From positions 372,001 through 436,000 of the forward strand of contig JAIXHJ010000001.1 in NCBI GenBank assembly GCA_030145845.1: a stretch of DNA of 64,000 bases, given 5' to 3'. This document shows positions 25,401 to 32,760 of the stretch, in pieces (position 1 is the first letter of the stretch; the number at the start of each line of letters is the position of its first letter). Made by a program: the position numbers and the translations under genes. The notes beneath the pieces were generated by a model. It was not told the DNA's origin and made no database searches. It was given only the letters and a program-made list of their open reading frames with translations. The stretch is from Pseudomonadota bacterium. GTDB lineage: Bacteria > Pseudomonadota > Gammaproteobacteria > Pseudomonadales > Oceanobacteraceae.

Positions 25401-27315
25401 CGAAGACCAGCATGTTCTGACAGACCGAAGTGAATTCATCGCGCAGTTCATCGTGCAGGATAGCGTCCAGAATGGTGATGTCCGGGTGCGCCGGGTTCTG
25501 GATGTTTTCCTGACGGAACTGAATGTAAGGTGCCAGCGCTTCTTCCAGAATACGGCGGTTGGCTTCCACTTTGCTGCTCGCCAGGCTGTTTGCCAGCGCT
25601 TCCGTACGGGTGGACAGCTTCAGTTCTGCACGGATGTTATCCGGAATCAGATCATCATTGAGGATGGTGTTCAGAGCGGTGGCCAGCGACTGCTTCAGGG
25701 CACCTTTGGATTTTTCCTGCGCGAGACCTTCGGTCAGCTCCTGACGGGTTTCGTGCGGCAGCTGTTCCCGGATCCAGGCAGCCAGCGGGTGCGGGTTCTT
25801 TTCAATAAACTCGGCCACGGAAACGGCGTCGAGAATATCGTTGGAACGCAGCAGGAAGCGGCTCTGCTTGTAATCTTCGAGATAGTTCAGCAGGCCCTGG
25901 AAGTTAACGGCGGCGTCAGACTTCCAGCGGTTGAACAGATACAGGCCGAGGTTGAAGCACAGCTCACGCTTGGCTTTCAGATAGTTGTTCTTTGGTTCAC
26001 CGAGGAACAGCTTGGCAATGGTGCCGCGGCTTTCGTCACGGCCTTCATGCTTGGCCCAGAAGGTTTTCCAGCTTTTGTGCAGGGTGTCGTTGTAAACGAT
26101 TTTTTCCGGCGCCTGCAGCCAGTTCTGGAATTTACGTTTGGATTCACGTTCCAGACGCTCCTGCAGCTGGCCTTCCGGCACCTCTTTTTCTGCCAGACGG
26201 CCATAGTTCTCCAGCGTGGTGGAGTGAATACGGCGGCGCAGGGTCAGATAACGGGTGTAGCGGTAGGTGAGGCCGAAGATGTTGCTGTGTTCAGTCGGCG
26301 ATTCTGCCAGATAGAAGTTGGAACCTTTCTGCAGCTTGGCCAGTTTCTCGGACGGTGACAGGAAGCGCTCAATGCTGCGCTTGTAGTGAGCCATCAGATC
26401 CGGATTGGTACGGGTGAATTCTGCCGCACTGGCTTCGATGGATTCGATACCGGTCACGACCGCCTGATGCAGGTTGTAGCGTTTTTCGTCGGCGTCGGTC
26501 GGGGCGTAATCAATAATGCCATCGATAATGCCGGCTTCACGCAGCTCATAGCCGGACACACCGACGTATTTGGCGCACTCCTGCCATGACAGGTTGTACT
26601 TGCGGGCGATGCTGGCCAGGCCCTGCGGCTGAATGGTATTGAAAATACCGTCGCGCACGCTGAGCAGGATGTTGGTGGTGGCCAGTGGGATGGCACCACC
26701 GGAATAACCGGCGCCCCAGATGATACCGATGGTCGGCACATCGTTGTTGGCCATTTCGGTAATCAGGTGGGAAATGCTGTGCGCCTGATTGCCGGCGTTG
26801 GCGGCTTCACCGGCGTCCGCTCCGGGGGTATCGATGAAGGTAACGATCGGCATGGCACGACGGGCATAGGCACGGGCAATCTGTGCCGCTTTGTTGTGAT
26901 GCTGCGGACCCCAGACGCCGTTGGCGTGTTCGCGGTTCTGGCAGATAAAGCCGATGCGGCGGATATGACCACCGAAATCCATATCGGCTTCGGCGCAGTA
27001 GAGCGGGCCATCTTCGGTTTCTGAAATGGTACGCAGTACCAGATGCTGCACCATGCTCTTGGCGCCGGGACGGCTGTTGCTCTCGCTCGGGGCAACCACT
27101 TGTTCGATATAGTTATCAATATTCAGCGAACGCAGACGTTCCAGCTCGGTTTCACAGCGCTGTGGCGCAATCAGGCCTTTGACGCGGTGATCGACGGCGT
27201 TGTCTTCATATTCGGGAAAGAGGGAAAAGTCGGCAGAGAGCTGCTCCGCTTTGAGGAACAGTTCATCAACCGGACGTGCAGAATCCTGTGGTTGGCTGGA
27301 CTGATTTTCGTTCAT
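22405..27315 (-). CDS. Single-chain acyl-CoA carboxylase (both carboxyltransferase halves + biotin carboxylase + biotin carrier)
   Basis: A 1636-residue polypeptide carrying every activity of an acetyl/acyl-CoA carboxylase. Residues about 95-300 are AccA-like (FIDTPGADAGEAANAG, WGAGYSGGAIPLA). About 300-830 is a mostly helical linker without a recognised domain. About 840-1060 is AccD-like (FVSSGGMQTKEGAAALFSMA, YGDCTGGAQASF) but lacks the AccD zinc finger. About 1090-1540 is biotin carboxylase with the ATP-grasp loop KAVHGGGGKG (about 1218) and EMNTRLQVEHPVTE. The end carries the biotinylation motif EAMKM (Lys about 1580). The product is probably malonyl-CoA; propionyl-CoA or another acyl-CoA cannot be excluded. 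It follows fabB on the same strand, suggesting a role in acyl-chain synthesis. The ribosome site is weak. The domain order differs from eukaryotic ACC. Confidence 0.9.
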   Translation of the reverse strand: MNENQSSQPQDSARPVDELFLKAEQLSADFSLFPEYEDNAVDHRVKGLIAPQRCETELERLRSLNIDNYIEQVVAPSESNSRPGAKSMVQHLVLRTISETEDGPLYCAEADMDFGGHIRRIGFICQNREHANGVWGPQHHNKAAQIARAYARRAMPIVTFIDTPGADAGEAANAGNQAHSISHLITEMANNDVPTIGIIWGAGYSGGAIPLATTNILLSVRDGIFNTIQPQGLASIARKYNLSWQECAKYVGVSGYELREAGIIDGIIDYAPTDADEKRYNLHQAVVTGIESIEASAAEFTRTNPDLMAHYKRSIERFLSPSEKLAKLQKGSNFYLAESPTEHSNIFGLTYRYTRYLTLRRRIHSTTLENYGRLAEKEVPEGQLQERLERESKRKFQNWLQAPEKIVYNDTLHKSWKTFWAKHEGRDESRGTIAKLFLGEPKNNYLKAKRELCFNLGLYLFNRWKSDAAVNFQGLLNYLEDYKQSRFLLRSNDILDAVSVAEFIEKNPHPLAAWIREQLPHETRQELTEGLAQEKSKGALKQSLATALNTILNDDLIPDNIRAELKLSTRTEALANSLASSKVEANRRILEEALAPYIQFRQENIQNPAHPDITILDAILHDELRDEFTSVCQNMLVFGQLYDNFINNLVSVAKEANETRSLSRESLKTLLEKSLAEATEGDSYTPQERESFNYWLNYFIKSSQRGDFLKSVEEWKKLAFPRLSDTLFVVITFIFEKLLPEYQNAERDGKSYNGRISPVTIGRRKDFWNRLTMAYHDLLIQQVLDDTKRQKKTSASALISRFFSDFKEVNGSLMSADPVSFPGFRSSIESALKKDIKPCGVITGIGTIRIGDRQQQVGALVSNLDFQAGAFDMASAEKFCKLMAECARRNLPVVCFVSSGGMQTKEGAAALFSMAVVNDRITRFVRDNDLPIVIFGYGDCTGGAQASFVTHPLAQTYYFSGTNMPFAGQIVVPSYLPSTCTLSNYLSVSPKSMDGLVSHPFFDDLDDRLRAIDPDMPVARHTVDDVLDRVLQGYVTAERLAPDTGEAANAQKKYGKIDKVLVHARGCTAVKLIRKAQDNDIKVVLIASDPDMDSVPVDMLGPDDRVVCIGGNTPDESYLNAKSVLRIAHHENVDALHPGIGFLSESSQFAALCGNHDINFVGPPVSSMETMGNKSNAINTAMRVNVPVVPGSHGILTSSANAAAVADEIGYPVLLKAVHGGGGKGIQVVESQDKIHTLFHQISTEAKAAFGNGDVYLEKYVTSLRHIEVQVLRDRHGNTRILGLRDCSVQRNNQKIFEESGSTMLPRELEQSAYDFAAKLADAVDYVGAGTVEFIFDLAANTIYFMEMNTRLQVEHPVTELVSGVDIVSTQFRIAEGDSIEDVKAKPEGYAIEVRVNAEKAVRKGDNVEFVPTPGLIRDCVLPEEDYIQLIAMAAPGKQVSPFYDSMVVQIICYGKDRDDTIARLREYLERVRITGVCTNIPLLKRVLDDKVFQDGVYDTTYLPKFLDRIDVDALIKDIEVAADMNSDAVDAAALKIEGSDELKVLSPSTSIFYGSSSPTEPPFVKEGDIIGVEQTLCLMEAMKMFTPLSLKQFNRSGSELYPASQKYKVTRIMNSDGQQVNQGDLLYVVKPVADA

Positions 27316-27402
27316 TGTCTTTATATTCCGTAGGTGCTGTTTCCGGGCGGCCGGCCTGTGTCGGATGTTGCTAAACCAGCCTGTTCAGCGTTGTGTCAGC
27401 AG

Positions 27403-27424
27403 AAGCGGGAGACAGCTCCCGCTT
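27403..27424. terminator. Stem-loop between fabB and the carboxylase gene
   Basis: Perfect 9-bp stem AAGCGGGAG / CTCCCGCTT with loop ACAG. There is no strong U tract on the minus strand, so it may weaken read-through from fabB or protect the mRNA rather than fully terminate. It lies in the 193-bp gap between the two genes. Confidence 0.45.
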
Positions 27425-27508
27425 TGTCAGACGAAACGACAGTAAAACCCAAAAACCGTTGCTTGAATATCACTAATACCCTGTAAATGTGACTCAGTAT
27501 GTCATTTT

Positions 27509-28720
27509 TCAGAGGGACTGAAAAATCAGAGTCGCATTGGTTCCACCGAAACCGAAACTGTTAGACATCACTGTTTTCAGTTTTGCTTCACGGTTTTCAA
27601 TCACCAGTGGAAAACCTTCAGCGCCCGGGTCAAGTTCGGAAATATTGGCGCTGCCGGTAATGAAATCGTTCTGCTGCATCAGCAGGCAGTAAATGGCTTC
27701 CTGTACGCCGGCGGCACCCAGTGAGTGGCCGGTCAGGGATTTGGTGGAGCTGGTCGGTGGCAGGTTGTCACCGAAGGCCTGGCGCACGGCGCTCAGTTCG
27801 GTGATGTCACCGGCCGGTGTGGACGTGCCGTGGGTGTTCAGGTAATCAATCGCCGGGTTACCGGCCATCGCCATGGCATCCTGCATACAGCGGATCGCAC
27901 CTTCACCGGACGGAGCCACCATATCAGCACCGTCTGAGGTGGCCGCATAGCCAACCAGTTCGGCATAAATCTTAGCGCCGCGTTTGACGGCGTGTTCGTA
28001 TTCTTCCAGTACCAGCATGCCGCCGCCGCCGGCAATCACAAAGCCGTCGCGGTTGGCGTCGTAAGCACGGGAGGCTTTTTCCGGGGTGTCATTGTATTTG
28101 CTGGACAGGGCGCCCATGGCGTCGAACTGCAGCGACAGGGTCCAGTGCTCTTCTTCACCGCCACCGGCAAACATGATGTCCTGCTTGCCCCACTGGATCA
28201 TTTCCATGGCGTTACCAATACAGTGAGCACTGGTCGCACAGGCGGAAGTGATGGAGTAGTTCACCCCTTTAATAGAGAAGGGAGTGGCGAGGTTGGCGGA
28301 AACCGTGCTGCCCATGGTGCGGGTAACGCGGTACGGGCCGACTTTACGCACACCTTTTTCACGCAGGATATCCACGGATTCGGCGATGTCGCTGGACGAT
28401 GCGCCACCGGAACCGGCAATCAGACCGGTGCGCGGGTTGCTGATCATTTCTTCTGTCAGGCCGGCGTCTTCAATGGCTTCACGCATGGACAGGTAAGCAT
28501 AAGCCGCGGAGTCGCCCATAAAGCGTTTCAGTTTACGGTCGATGGCTTCCGCCAGATCAATCTGTGGTTTGCCGGCTACCTGACTGCGCAGACCAAGCTC
28601 GGCGTATTCCGGCATAAAGCGGATGCCGGATTTCTGTGCTTTCAGTGAGGCCAGAACCTCGTCCTTATTGTTGCCCAGACAACCTACAATACCTATACCT
28701 GTTACCACTACTCGACGCAT
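27509..28720 (-). CDS. fabB: Beta-ketoacyl-ACP synthase I
   Basis: Condensing enzyme of type II fatty acid synthesis (403 aa), FabB-like, adding malonyl-ACP units and needed in many gammaproteobacteria for unsaturated chains. The Cys-His-His triad is visible: [10 protein letters not shown] (Cys about 161), [11 protein letters not shown] (His about 295) and [12 protein letters not shown] (His about 330). [11 protein letters not shown] near the end is the usual glycine-rich loop. The start at 28720 ([13 protein letters not shown]) matches the family and has AGGA 8-9 bases upstream; the in-frame ATG at 28729 abuts that site. fabA, often the partner gene, is not adjacent. Palindromes upstream are candidate regulator sites. 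Confidence 0.94.
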   Translation of the reverse strand: MRRVVVTGIGIVGCLGNNKDEVLASLKAQKSGIRFMPEYAELGLRSQVAGKPQIDLAEAIDRKLKRFMGDSAAYAYLSMREAIEDAGLTEEMISNPRTGLIAGSGGASSSDIAESVDILREKGVRKVGPYRVTRTMGSTVSANLATPFSIKGVNYSITSACATSAHCIGNAMEMIQWGKQDIMFAGGGEEEHWTLSLQFDAMGALSSKYNDTPEKASRAYDANRDGFVIAGGGGMLVLEEYEHAVKRGAKIYAELVGYAATSDGADMVAPSGEGAIRCMQDAMAMAGNPAIDYLNTHGTSTPAGDITELSAVRQAFGDNLPPTSSTKSLTGHSLGAAGVQEAIYCLLMQQNDFITGSANISELDPGAEGFPLVIENREAKLKTVMSNSFGFGGTNATLIFQSL

Positions 28721-28769
28721 AACCGACATCCTGAAACGACATAAAAAGAAACCTTACCAGCCTATGACA

Positions 28770-28790
28770 GAAATATTGAGGTAATATTTC
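28770..28790. promoter_or_regulatory. Palindrome upstream of fabB
   Basis: Perfect inverted repeat GAAATATT-GAGGT-AATATTTC, 8-bp arms, 50-70 bp before the fabB start. Size and position suit a dimeric repressor or activator. It does not match the FadR consensus known to me. Confidence 0.4.
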
Positions 28791-28800
28791 AGCCCATTGG

Positions 28801-28826
28801 CGGCGACCACTATATAGCAGTCGCCG
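28801..28826. promoter_or_regulatory. GC-rich hairpin in the fabB upstream region
   Basis: Seven-base-pair stem CGGCGAC / GTCGCCG (28801-28807 with 28820-28826) with a 12-base loop containing TATATAG, in otherwise AT-rich intergenic DNA. It may be an operator or a leader structure. Confidence 0.3.
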
Positions 28827-28846
28827 GAAAGGCAAAAAGAAAAATA

Positions 28847-28870
28847 TTATTGACTACAATTCGTCAATAA
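28847..28870. promoter_or_regulatory. Palindrome upstream of the small repressor-like gene
   Basis: Perfect inverted repeat TTATTGAC-TACAATTC-GTCAATAA, 8-bp arms and 8-bp spacer, 20 bp before the ATG at 28891 and overlapping a -35-like TTGACT. A plausible autoregulatory operator. Confidence 0.4.
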
Positions 28871-28890
28871 CGGAGTAAAGAGTTGTATTT

Positions 28891-29142
28891 ATGATGACAG
28901 ATCACGACGTCCGCTGGCAGCGTGCCCAGCAGCTGATGCTCGAAAATGCACTGGATATTGCCACCATGGCGGCCTGTCTGGGGCAGGATGAAGCCCGTCT
29001 GCAGAACATGCTGGGGGAAGGGGCGAAGAAGAAGATTCCTGATGCCCTGGCGGCACAGATGGAGCAGACCTTCTCCAAGCCGAAAGGCTGGCTGGATCAG
29101 GCCGAAGACGGGGGGATCACCTACGACCTGTTCGGCGCCTGA
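28891..29142 (+). CDS. Small repressor-like (XRE-type) protein
   Basis: An 83-residue protein resembling the DNA-binding part of phage-type repressors: after an N-terminal helix (RWQRAQQLMLE) comes a helix-turn-helix-like stretch (IATMAACLGQDEARLQNMLG) and the characteristic end (ALAAQMEQTFSKPKGWLDQ). No effector domain is present. No clear ribosome site lies before the ATG pair at 28891/28894. It is divergent from fabB with three inverted repeats between them, so it may control itself or fabB. It overlaps the convergent PAP2 gene by 22 bp at the 3' end. The fold assignment is by motif only. Confidence 0.65.
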   Translation: MMTDHDVRWQRAQQLMLENALDIATMAACLGQDEARLQNMLGEGAKKKIPDALAAQMEQTFSKPKGWLDQAEDGGITYDLFGA

Positions 29143-29930
29143 GTGCCGCCATCACGGCTGCTGAATGCCCGGTACAGCAGCCGGGCCAGTGGCAGCCAGA
29201 CTTTCAGCAGGGCGGTCAGCACTGCCACCACACTCATCACCAGCGCCAGCGGATCCGTGTACGGATAGCCATCCTGATGGACGCTGAGATAGCCCGCCGC
29301 CAGTGTTAACAGAACGGCAATAAACAGCTTCTGACCGTGACCCTGCAGCCAGCGCACATTGCTGGTCAGCCAGACGCTCAGTGCGGCGATCAGCAGACCC
29401 GACGCCGACCCCACCAGAATATCCAGCGGCCAGTGTGCCCCCACCATTGCCCGGCTCAGGGCAGCAGCAAAGCCAATGATCAGCGCCACAACACCGAGAC
29501 CGGTACTGCGGCTGTTCAGCCAGATCAGACCGGCGCAGCTCATGGCGGTAAAGGAATGGCCGGAGGGGAAGCTGTGGTTCTTCAGCACCTGACCGATGAT
29601 ATAGAAACTGTCACGGTCCAGCACCGCCGCCGGACGGGCGATATCCAGCCCCTGTTTGAAGCCATGCACGAACAGCGTGCCGAGCAGCAGCAGCAGAAGC
29701 GACTGGTTGAACATTGCCGGCTTCAGGCTGGCAGCGATCAGCAGCACGGCAACCGCAAACAGGGTATCCGCCATCAGGGTGAGGTTGCTCCACAACCAGT
29801 CAGGCAGGGCATGGCCGGCATGATTGACGGCATAGAACAGTGCCTGGTTCGTGCCACTCAGCCAGACGATGAGAGCCAGTATCAGCAGCAGGGCTGCCAC
29901 TGACAGCAGCGGCCCCTGACGTGCGTTCAT
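29121..29930 (-). CDS. PAP2-superfamily membrane phosphatase
   Basis: Integral membrane phosphatase (269 aa) of the type 2 phosphatidic acid phosphatase family, with six or more predicted helices. The three phosphatase motifs are intact: KQGLDIARP (C1), PSGHS (C2) and SRAMVGAHWPLD (C3). Substrates in this family include undecaprenyl pyrophosphate, lipid A 1-phosphate and phosphatidic acid. The ATG overlaps the stop of the ArnT-like glycosyltransferase by 4 bp, which favours a role in the lipid-linked sugar or lipid A chemistry of that operon. The 3' end runs 22 bp into the convergent small repressor-like gene. Confidence 0.9.
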   Translation of the reverse strand: MNARQGPLLSVAALLLILALIVWLSGTNQALFYAVNHAGHALPDWLWSNLTLMADTLFAVAVLLIAASLKPAMFNQSLLLLLLGTLFVHGFKQGLDIARPAAVLDRDSFYIIGQVLKNHSFPSGHSFTAMSCAGLIWLNSRSTGLGVVALIIGFAAALSRAMVGAHWPLDILVGSASGLLIAALSVWLTSNVRWLQGHGQKLFIAVLLTLAAGYLSVHQDGYPYTDPLALVMSVVAVLTALLKVWLPLARLLYRAFSSRDGGTQAPNRS

Positions 29931-31555
29931 TGGCCGGCTCCGTCGCTGTCGGGTGCGGATTCTTCTGCCGCCGCAGCGGCCGGGGCCGGAATGCGGCGCA
30001 CGATCATGATCGGGCCGGACTGGAACAGAACGTCGTAATGGATGCCGTCCTTACGGGTATCCTTGGCCAGACGGTCTTCGCGGCCGAAGCCGACTTCACC
30101 CATCTGCAGACCACGACGCTCGGTAACCTTATCCAGATAGACGTTGAAGCTCGGCATATCAATCGACTGGGTGTAAACCGGTTCGTCCAGCTCACGGGCA
30201 AACTGTGCAGCATCCCAGACCGGACGTTGCTGGGCTTCGCTGATGGCCGGGATAAACACAAACCAGATAAACGCCAGCTGCACCACGCCGGCCAGTATCA
30301 GGCCGAACCAGGGGCTGACGCGGCGCCACAGAATCAGGGCCAGCATCAGCAGGCCGCTGACAGCAGCGATAATGGCGAAATCCTGATTAAAGAACAGCGC
30401 TGCCCGTTGTGCTGTGGCGATTTCAATCGGATTGGTCAGGCGTTCCTGCAGCAGCGGCAGCAGCAGCGGAAAGGCAATAAACACGGCCGCCAGAATCAGT
30501 GGGAATGACAGGGCCAGCAGACGGCTGTGCAGCCAGTGACGGTGGCGCGCCATCAGAATTACCAGCGGGGTGCAGCCATACAGAATGTAGTGTGGCAGCT
30601 TGGTACTGGCCAGGCTGAACAGCACCAGCACCACCAGAAACCAGATCCACAGGTAAGCATCCAGGCTGTCACGGCCCGGTTTCAGGTTCTTCACCGACGG
30701 CAGGATGCGGATCAGCAGACCACCGAACGGCGCCAGCAGGAACGGCAGTACCAGCGGGTAGAACAGGAAGCCGCCATCATGCCCTTCCATGGCGTTGTTA
30801 AAGCGGTTGACGTTGTGCTTGAGAATAAAGCCGTCAATAAAGGCCTGGCCCTGTGCCATGTATTCAAGGATGTACCAGGGGGCGGCAATGGCGAGAAACA
30901 GAATCCAGCCGGGAATAAAGAAAATGGCGCGCAGGAATTCCTGACGCAGGCCGTGGCTGAGGTAGAACAGCGCTGCCACCATCAGCGGAATAGCGACTGC
31001 GACCGGCCCTTTGGTCAGTACACCCAGTGCCATCAGGGCATACACCGCAATCAGCAGACCGCGGTGTGGCTTCTGGCTGTAGGTGTACATCAGCAGCAGG
31101 GTGCTGGCCAGCAGCACATTCAGCAGGGCATCGGCGGTGGCCACGTGGGCGATCATATTGATGCCGAGCGATACCGCGGCAATCAGGGAGGCCACGATGG
31201 CGGTTTTTTCATCCAGCCAGCGGCGGCAGAAAGCAAAGATAGCCAGTGACCAGAACAGTCCGGCGAGGGCGGAAGGCAGGCGGAAAGCCCAGACTTCGGT
31301 GCCGAACACGCTGATGGAGGCGGCCTGAAGCCAGTAAATCAGAATGGGTTTATCAAAGCGGACGCGGTCATTGAGCCAGGTGGTGATGAAGTCACCGCGC
31401 TCAAACATGCCGCGGGTAGCTTCACTGAAGGCGCCTTCGTCGTGGTCGAATAACAGATAACCGTTCAGGTTCAGGAAGAAAAAAACGGCCAGAACGGCCA
31501 GCAGCCAGCCGGGGATATTCAGCCCCGGCAGACGCCATTGCAGATTAACCGGCAT
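29927..31555 (-). CDS. ArnT-like membrane glycosyltransferase
   Basis: Polytopic inner-membrane transferase (542 aa from the ATG at 31555) of the PMT/ArnT class, which moves sugars from polyprenyl-phosphate donors to acceptors in the periplasm. The first periplasmic loop has the signature acid pair in LFDHDEGAFSEATRGM, followed by DKPILIYW and about twelve hydrophobic segments. The tail is a soluble domain ending in an Ala/Glu-rich stretch. A longer reading to 31606 is open, but 31555 gives the family-like start and only an 11-bp overlap with the preceding GT2 gene. No other arn genes are nearby, so aminoarabinose transfer is not implied; the sugar and acceptor are unknown. Confidence 0.88.
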   Translation of the reverse strand: MPVNLQWRLPGLNIPGWLLAVLAVFFFLNLNGYLLFDHDEGAFSEATRGMFERGDFITTWLNDRVRFDKPILIYWLQAASISVFGTEVWAFRLPSALAGLFWSLAIFAFCRRWLDEKTAIVASLIAAVSLGINMIAHVATADALLNVLLASTLLLMYTYSQKPHRGLLIAVYALMALGVLTKGPVAVAIPLMVAALFYLSHGLRQEFLRAIFFIPGWILFLAIAAPWYILEYMAQGQAFIDGFILKHNVNRFNNAMEGHDGGFLFYPLVLPFLLAPFGGLLIRILPSVKNLKPGRDSLDAYLWIWFLVVLVLFSLASTKLPHYILYGCTPLVILMARHRHWLHSRLLALSFPLILAAVFIAFPLLLPLLQERLTNPIEIATAQRAALFFNQDFAIIAAVSGLLMLALILWRRVSPWFGLILAGVVQLAFIWFVFIPAISEAQQRPVWDAAQFARELDEPVYTQSIDMPSFNVYLDKVTERRGLQMGEVGFGREDRLAKDTRKDGIHYDVLFQSGPIMIVRRIPAPAAAAAEESAPDSDGAGQ

Positions 31556-32642
31556 GATCAGCAGTTTCGCCTTCTTCTGTTCCGCTGCCGCTGGCGACGG
31601 ATACACCGCCCTGCGCCCAGCCAGGTTCTTCCTGTGGCTCGTTCTTCTCTGCAGACGGACGGTAGATCACGTACTGCTGACGCTGGGAGGATTCAAAGTA
31701 GGTGCGTGAAATCAGCTCGGACAGTACCCCGGTGGTGAGGAACTGCAGGGCAGCGATCACCATCACCACGGCAATCAGAAACAGCGGCCGGTTACCGATG
31801 TCTTCACCCAGGGCAAACTTCACAAAGCCCAGATAGACCAGCAGCAGACTGCCGAGGGAACCCAGACCGAGGCCGATGGAGCCGAAAAAGTGACCCGGGC
31901 GGGCGCGGTAGCGCATAAAGAAGTAGACCGACAGCAGGTCGAGAATCACACGGAAGGTGCGCGAAATACCGTATTTGGATTCACCGGCCACGCGTGCATT
32001 GTGGTTGACCACGATTTCACCGATACGGCTTGGTGGTACTACCGCCGCCACCCAGGCGGGGATAAAGCGGTGCATTTCACCATACAGGCGTACCTGTTTG
32101 ATGACGGATGCCTTGTAGATCTTCAGCGAGCAGCCGTAGTCGTTGATGCGGACACCGGTGATCTTGCCGATCAGGCGGTTGGCAATACGGGACGGAATCT
32201 TACGCAGCACCAGATCGTCTTTGCGGTTTTTACGCCAGCCGGTGAGCAGATCCAGTTTGTTTTCCAGCAGATGATCCACCATGCGCGGAATATCCGCCGG
32301 ATCGTTCTGCAGGTCGCCATCCAGGGTGGCAATCAGATAGCCACGGGCTTCATCAATACCGGCCTGCATGGCGGCGGTCTGACCGAAGTTACGGCGCAGC
32401 TCAATCACGCGTACATGGGTGCCGTATTTGGCAGCTTCATCGTGCAGCGCCTGCGGCGTGCCATCGGTACTGCCATCGTCGACCACCAGCAGTTCCCAGT
32501 CGCCGCCGTAGGACGCCAGCCCTTCATGAACCCGCGCCACCATGGGCACGACATTCTCCAGTTCGTTGAACATCGGGATGACAATGGACAGCGATGGTCT
32601 GCTGTTCGCGTTATTGTTTGACTCAGTCAAGGTCAGTACCAC
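31545..32642 (-). CDS. Polyprenyl-phosphate glycosyltransferase, family 2 (ArnC/DPM-like)
   Basis: GT2 enzyme (365 aa) expected to load a sugar onto undecaprenyl phosphate on the cytoplasmic face. The catalytic domain shows SIVIPMFNELENV, VDDGSTDGT, the DXD-type metal site LDGDLQNDP, and NDYGCSLKIY. Two membrane helices lie near residues 240-310, as in ArnC and GtrB. The tail after about 330 is hydrophilic and Glu/Gly-rich. The start is the GTG at 32642 (MVLTLTES); a ribosome site is poor. It forms a donor-making pair with the overlapping ArnT-like gene downstream. Confidence 0.9.
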   Translation of the reverse strand: MVLTLTESNNNANSRPSLSIVIPMFNELENVVPMVARVHEGLASYGGDWELLVVDDGSTDGTPQALHDEAAKYGTHVRVIELRRNFGQTAAMQAGIDEARGYLIATLDGDLQNDPADIPRMVDHLLENKLDLLTGWRKNRKDDLVLRKIPSRIANRLIGKITGVRINDYGCSLKIYKASVIKQVRLYGEMHRFIPAWVAAVVPPSRIGEIVVNHNARVAGESKYGISRTFRVILDLLSVYFFMRYRARPGHFFGSIGLGLGSLGSLLLVYLGFVKFALGEDIGNRPLFLIAVVMVIAALQFLTTGVLSELISRTYFESSQRQQYVIYRPSAEKNEPQEEPGWAQGGVSVASGSGTEEGETADHAG

Positions 32643-32660
32643 TCTTTATTGAAGCTGACA

Positions 32661-32680
32661 GGTCACGGCGGGCCGTGACC
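32661..32680. promoter_or_regulatory. Hairpin or operator in the GT2 leader
   Basis: Perfect 8-bp inverted repeat GGTCACGG / CCGTGACC around a CGGG loop, 19 bp upstream of the GTG start. A TATGAT -10-like box lies further upstream on the minus strand. It may be a palindromic protein site or an mRNA hairpin. Confidence 0.35.
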
Positions 32681-32760
32681 ATGAATAAAAGAACCGCGAT
32701 CATACCCAAAAGGGCATGTCAGGAAAATAACAGGGGCCGGGACAATGTAATCTGCTGCCC

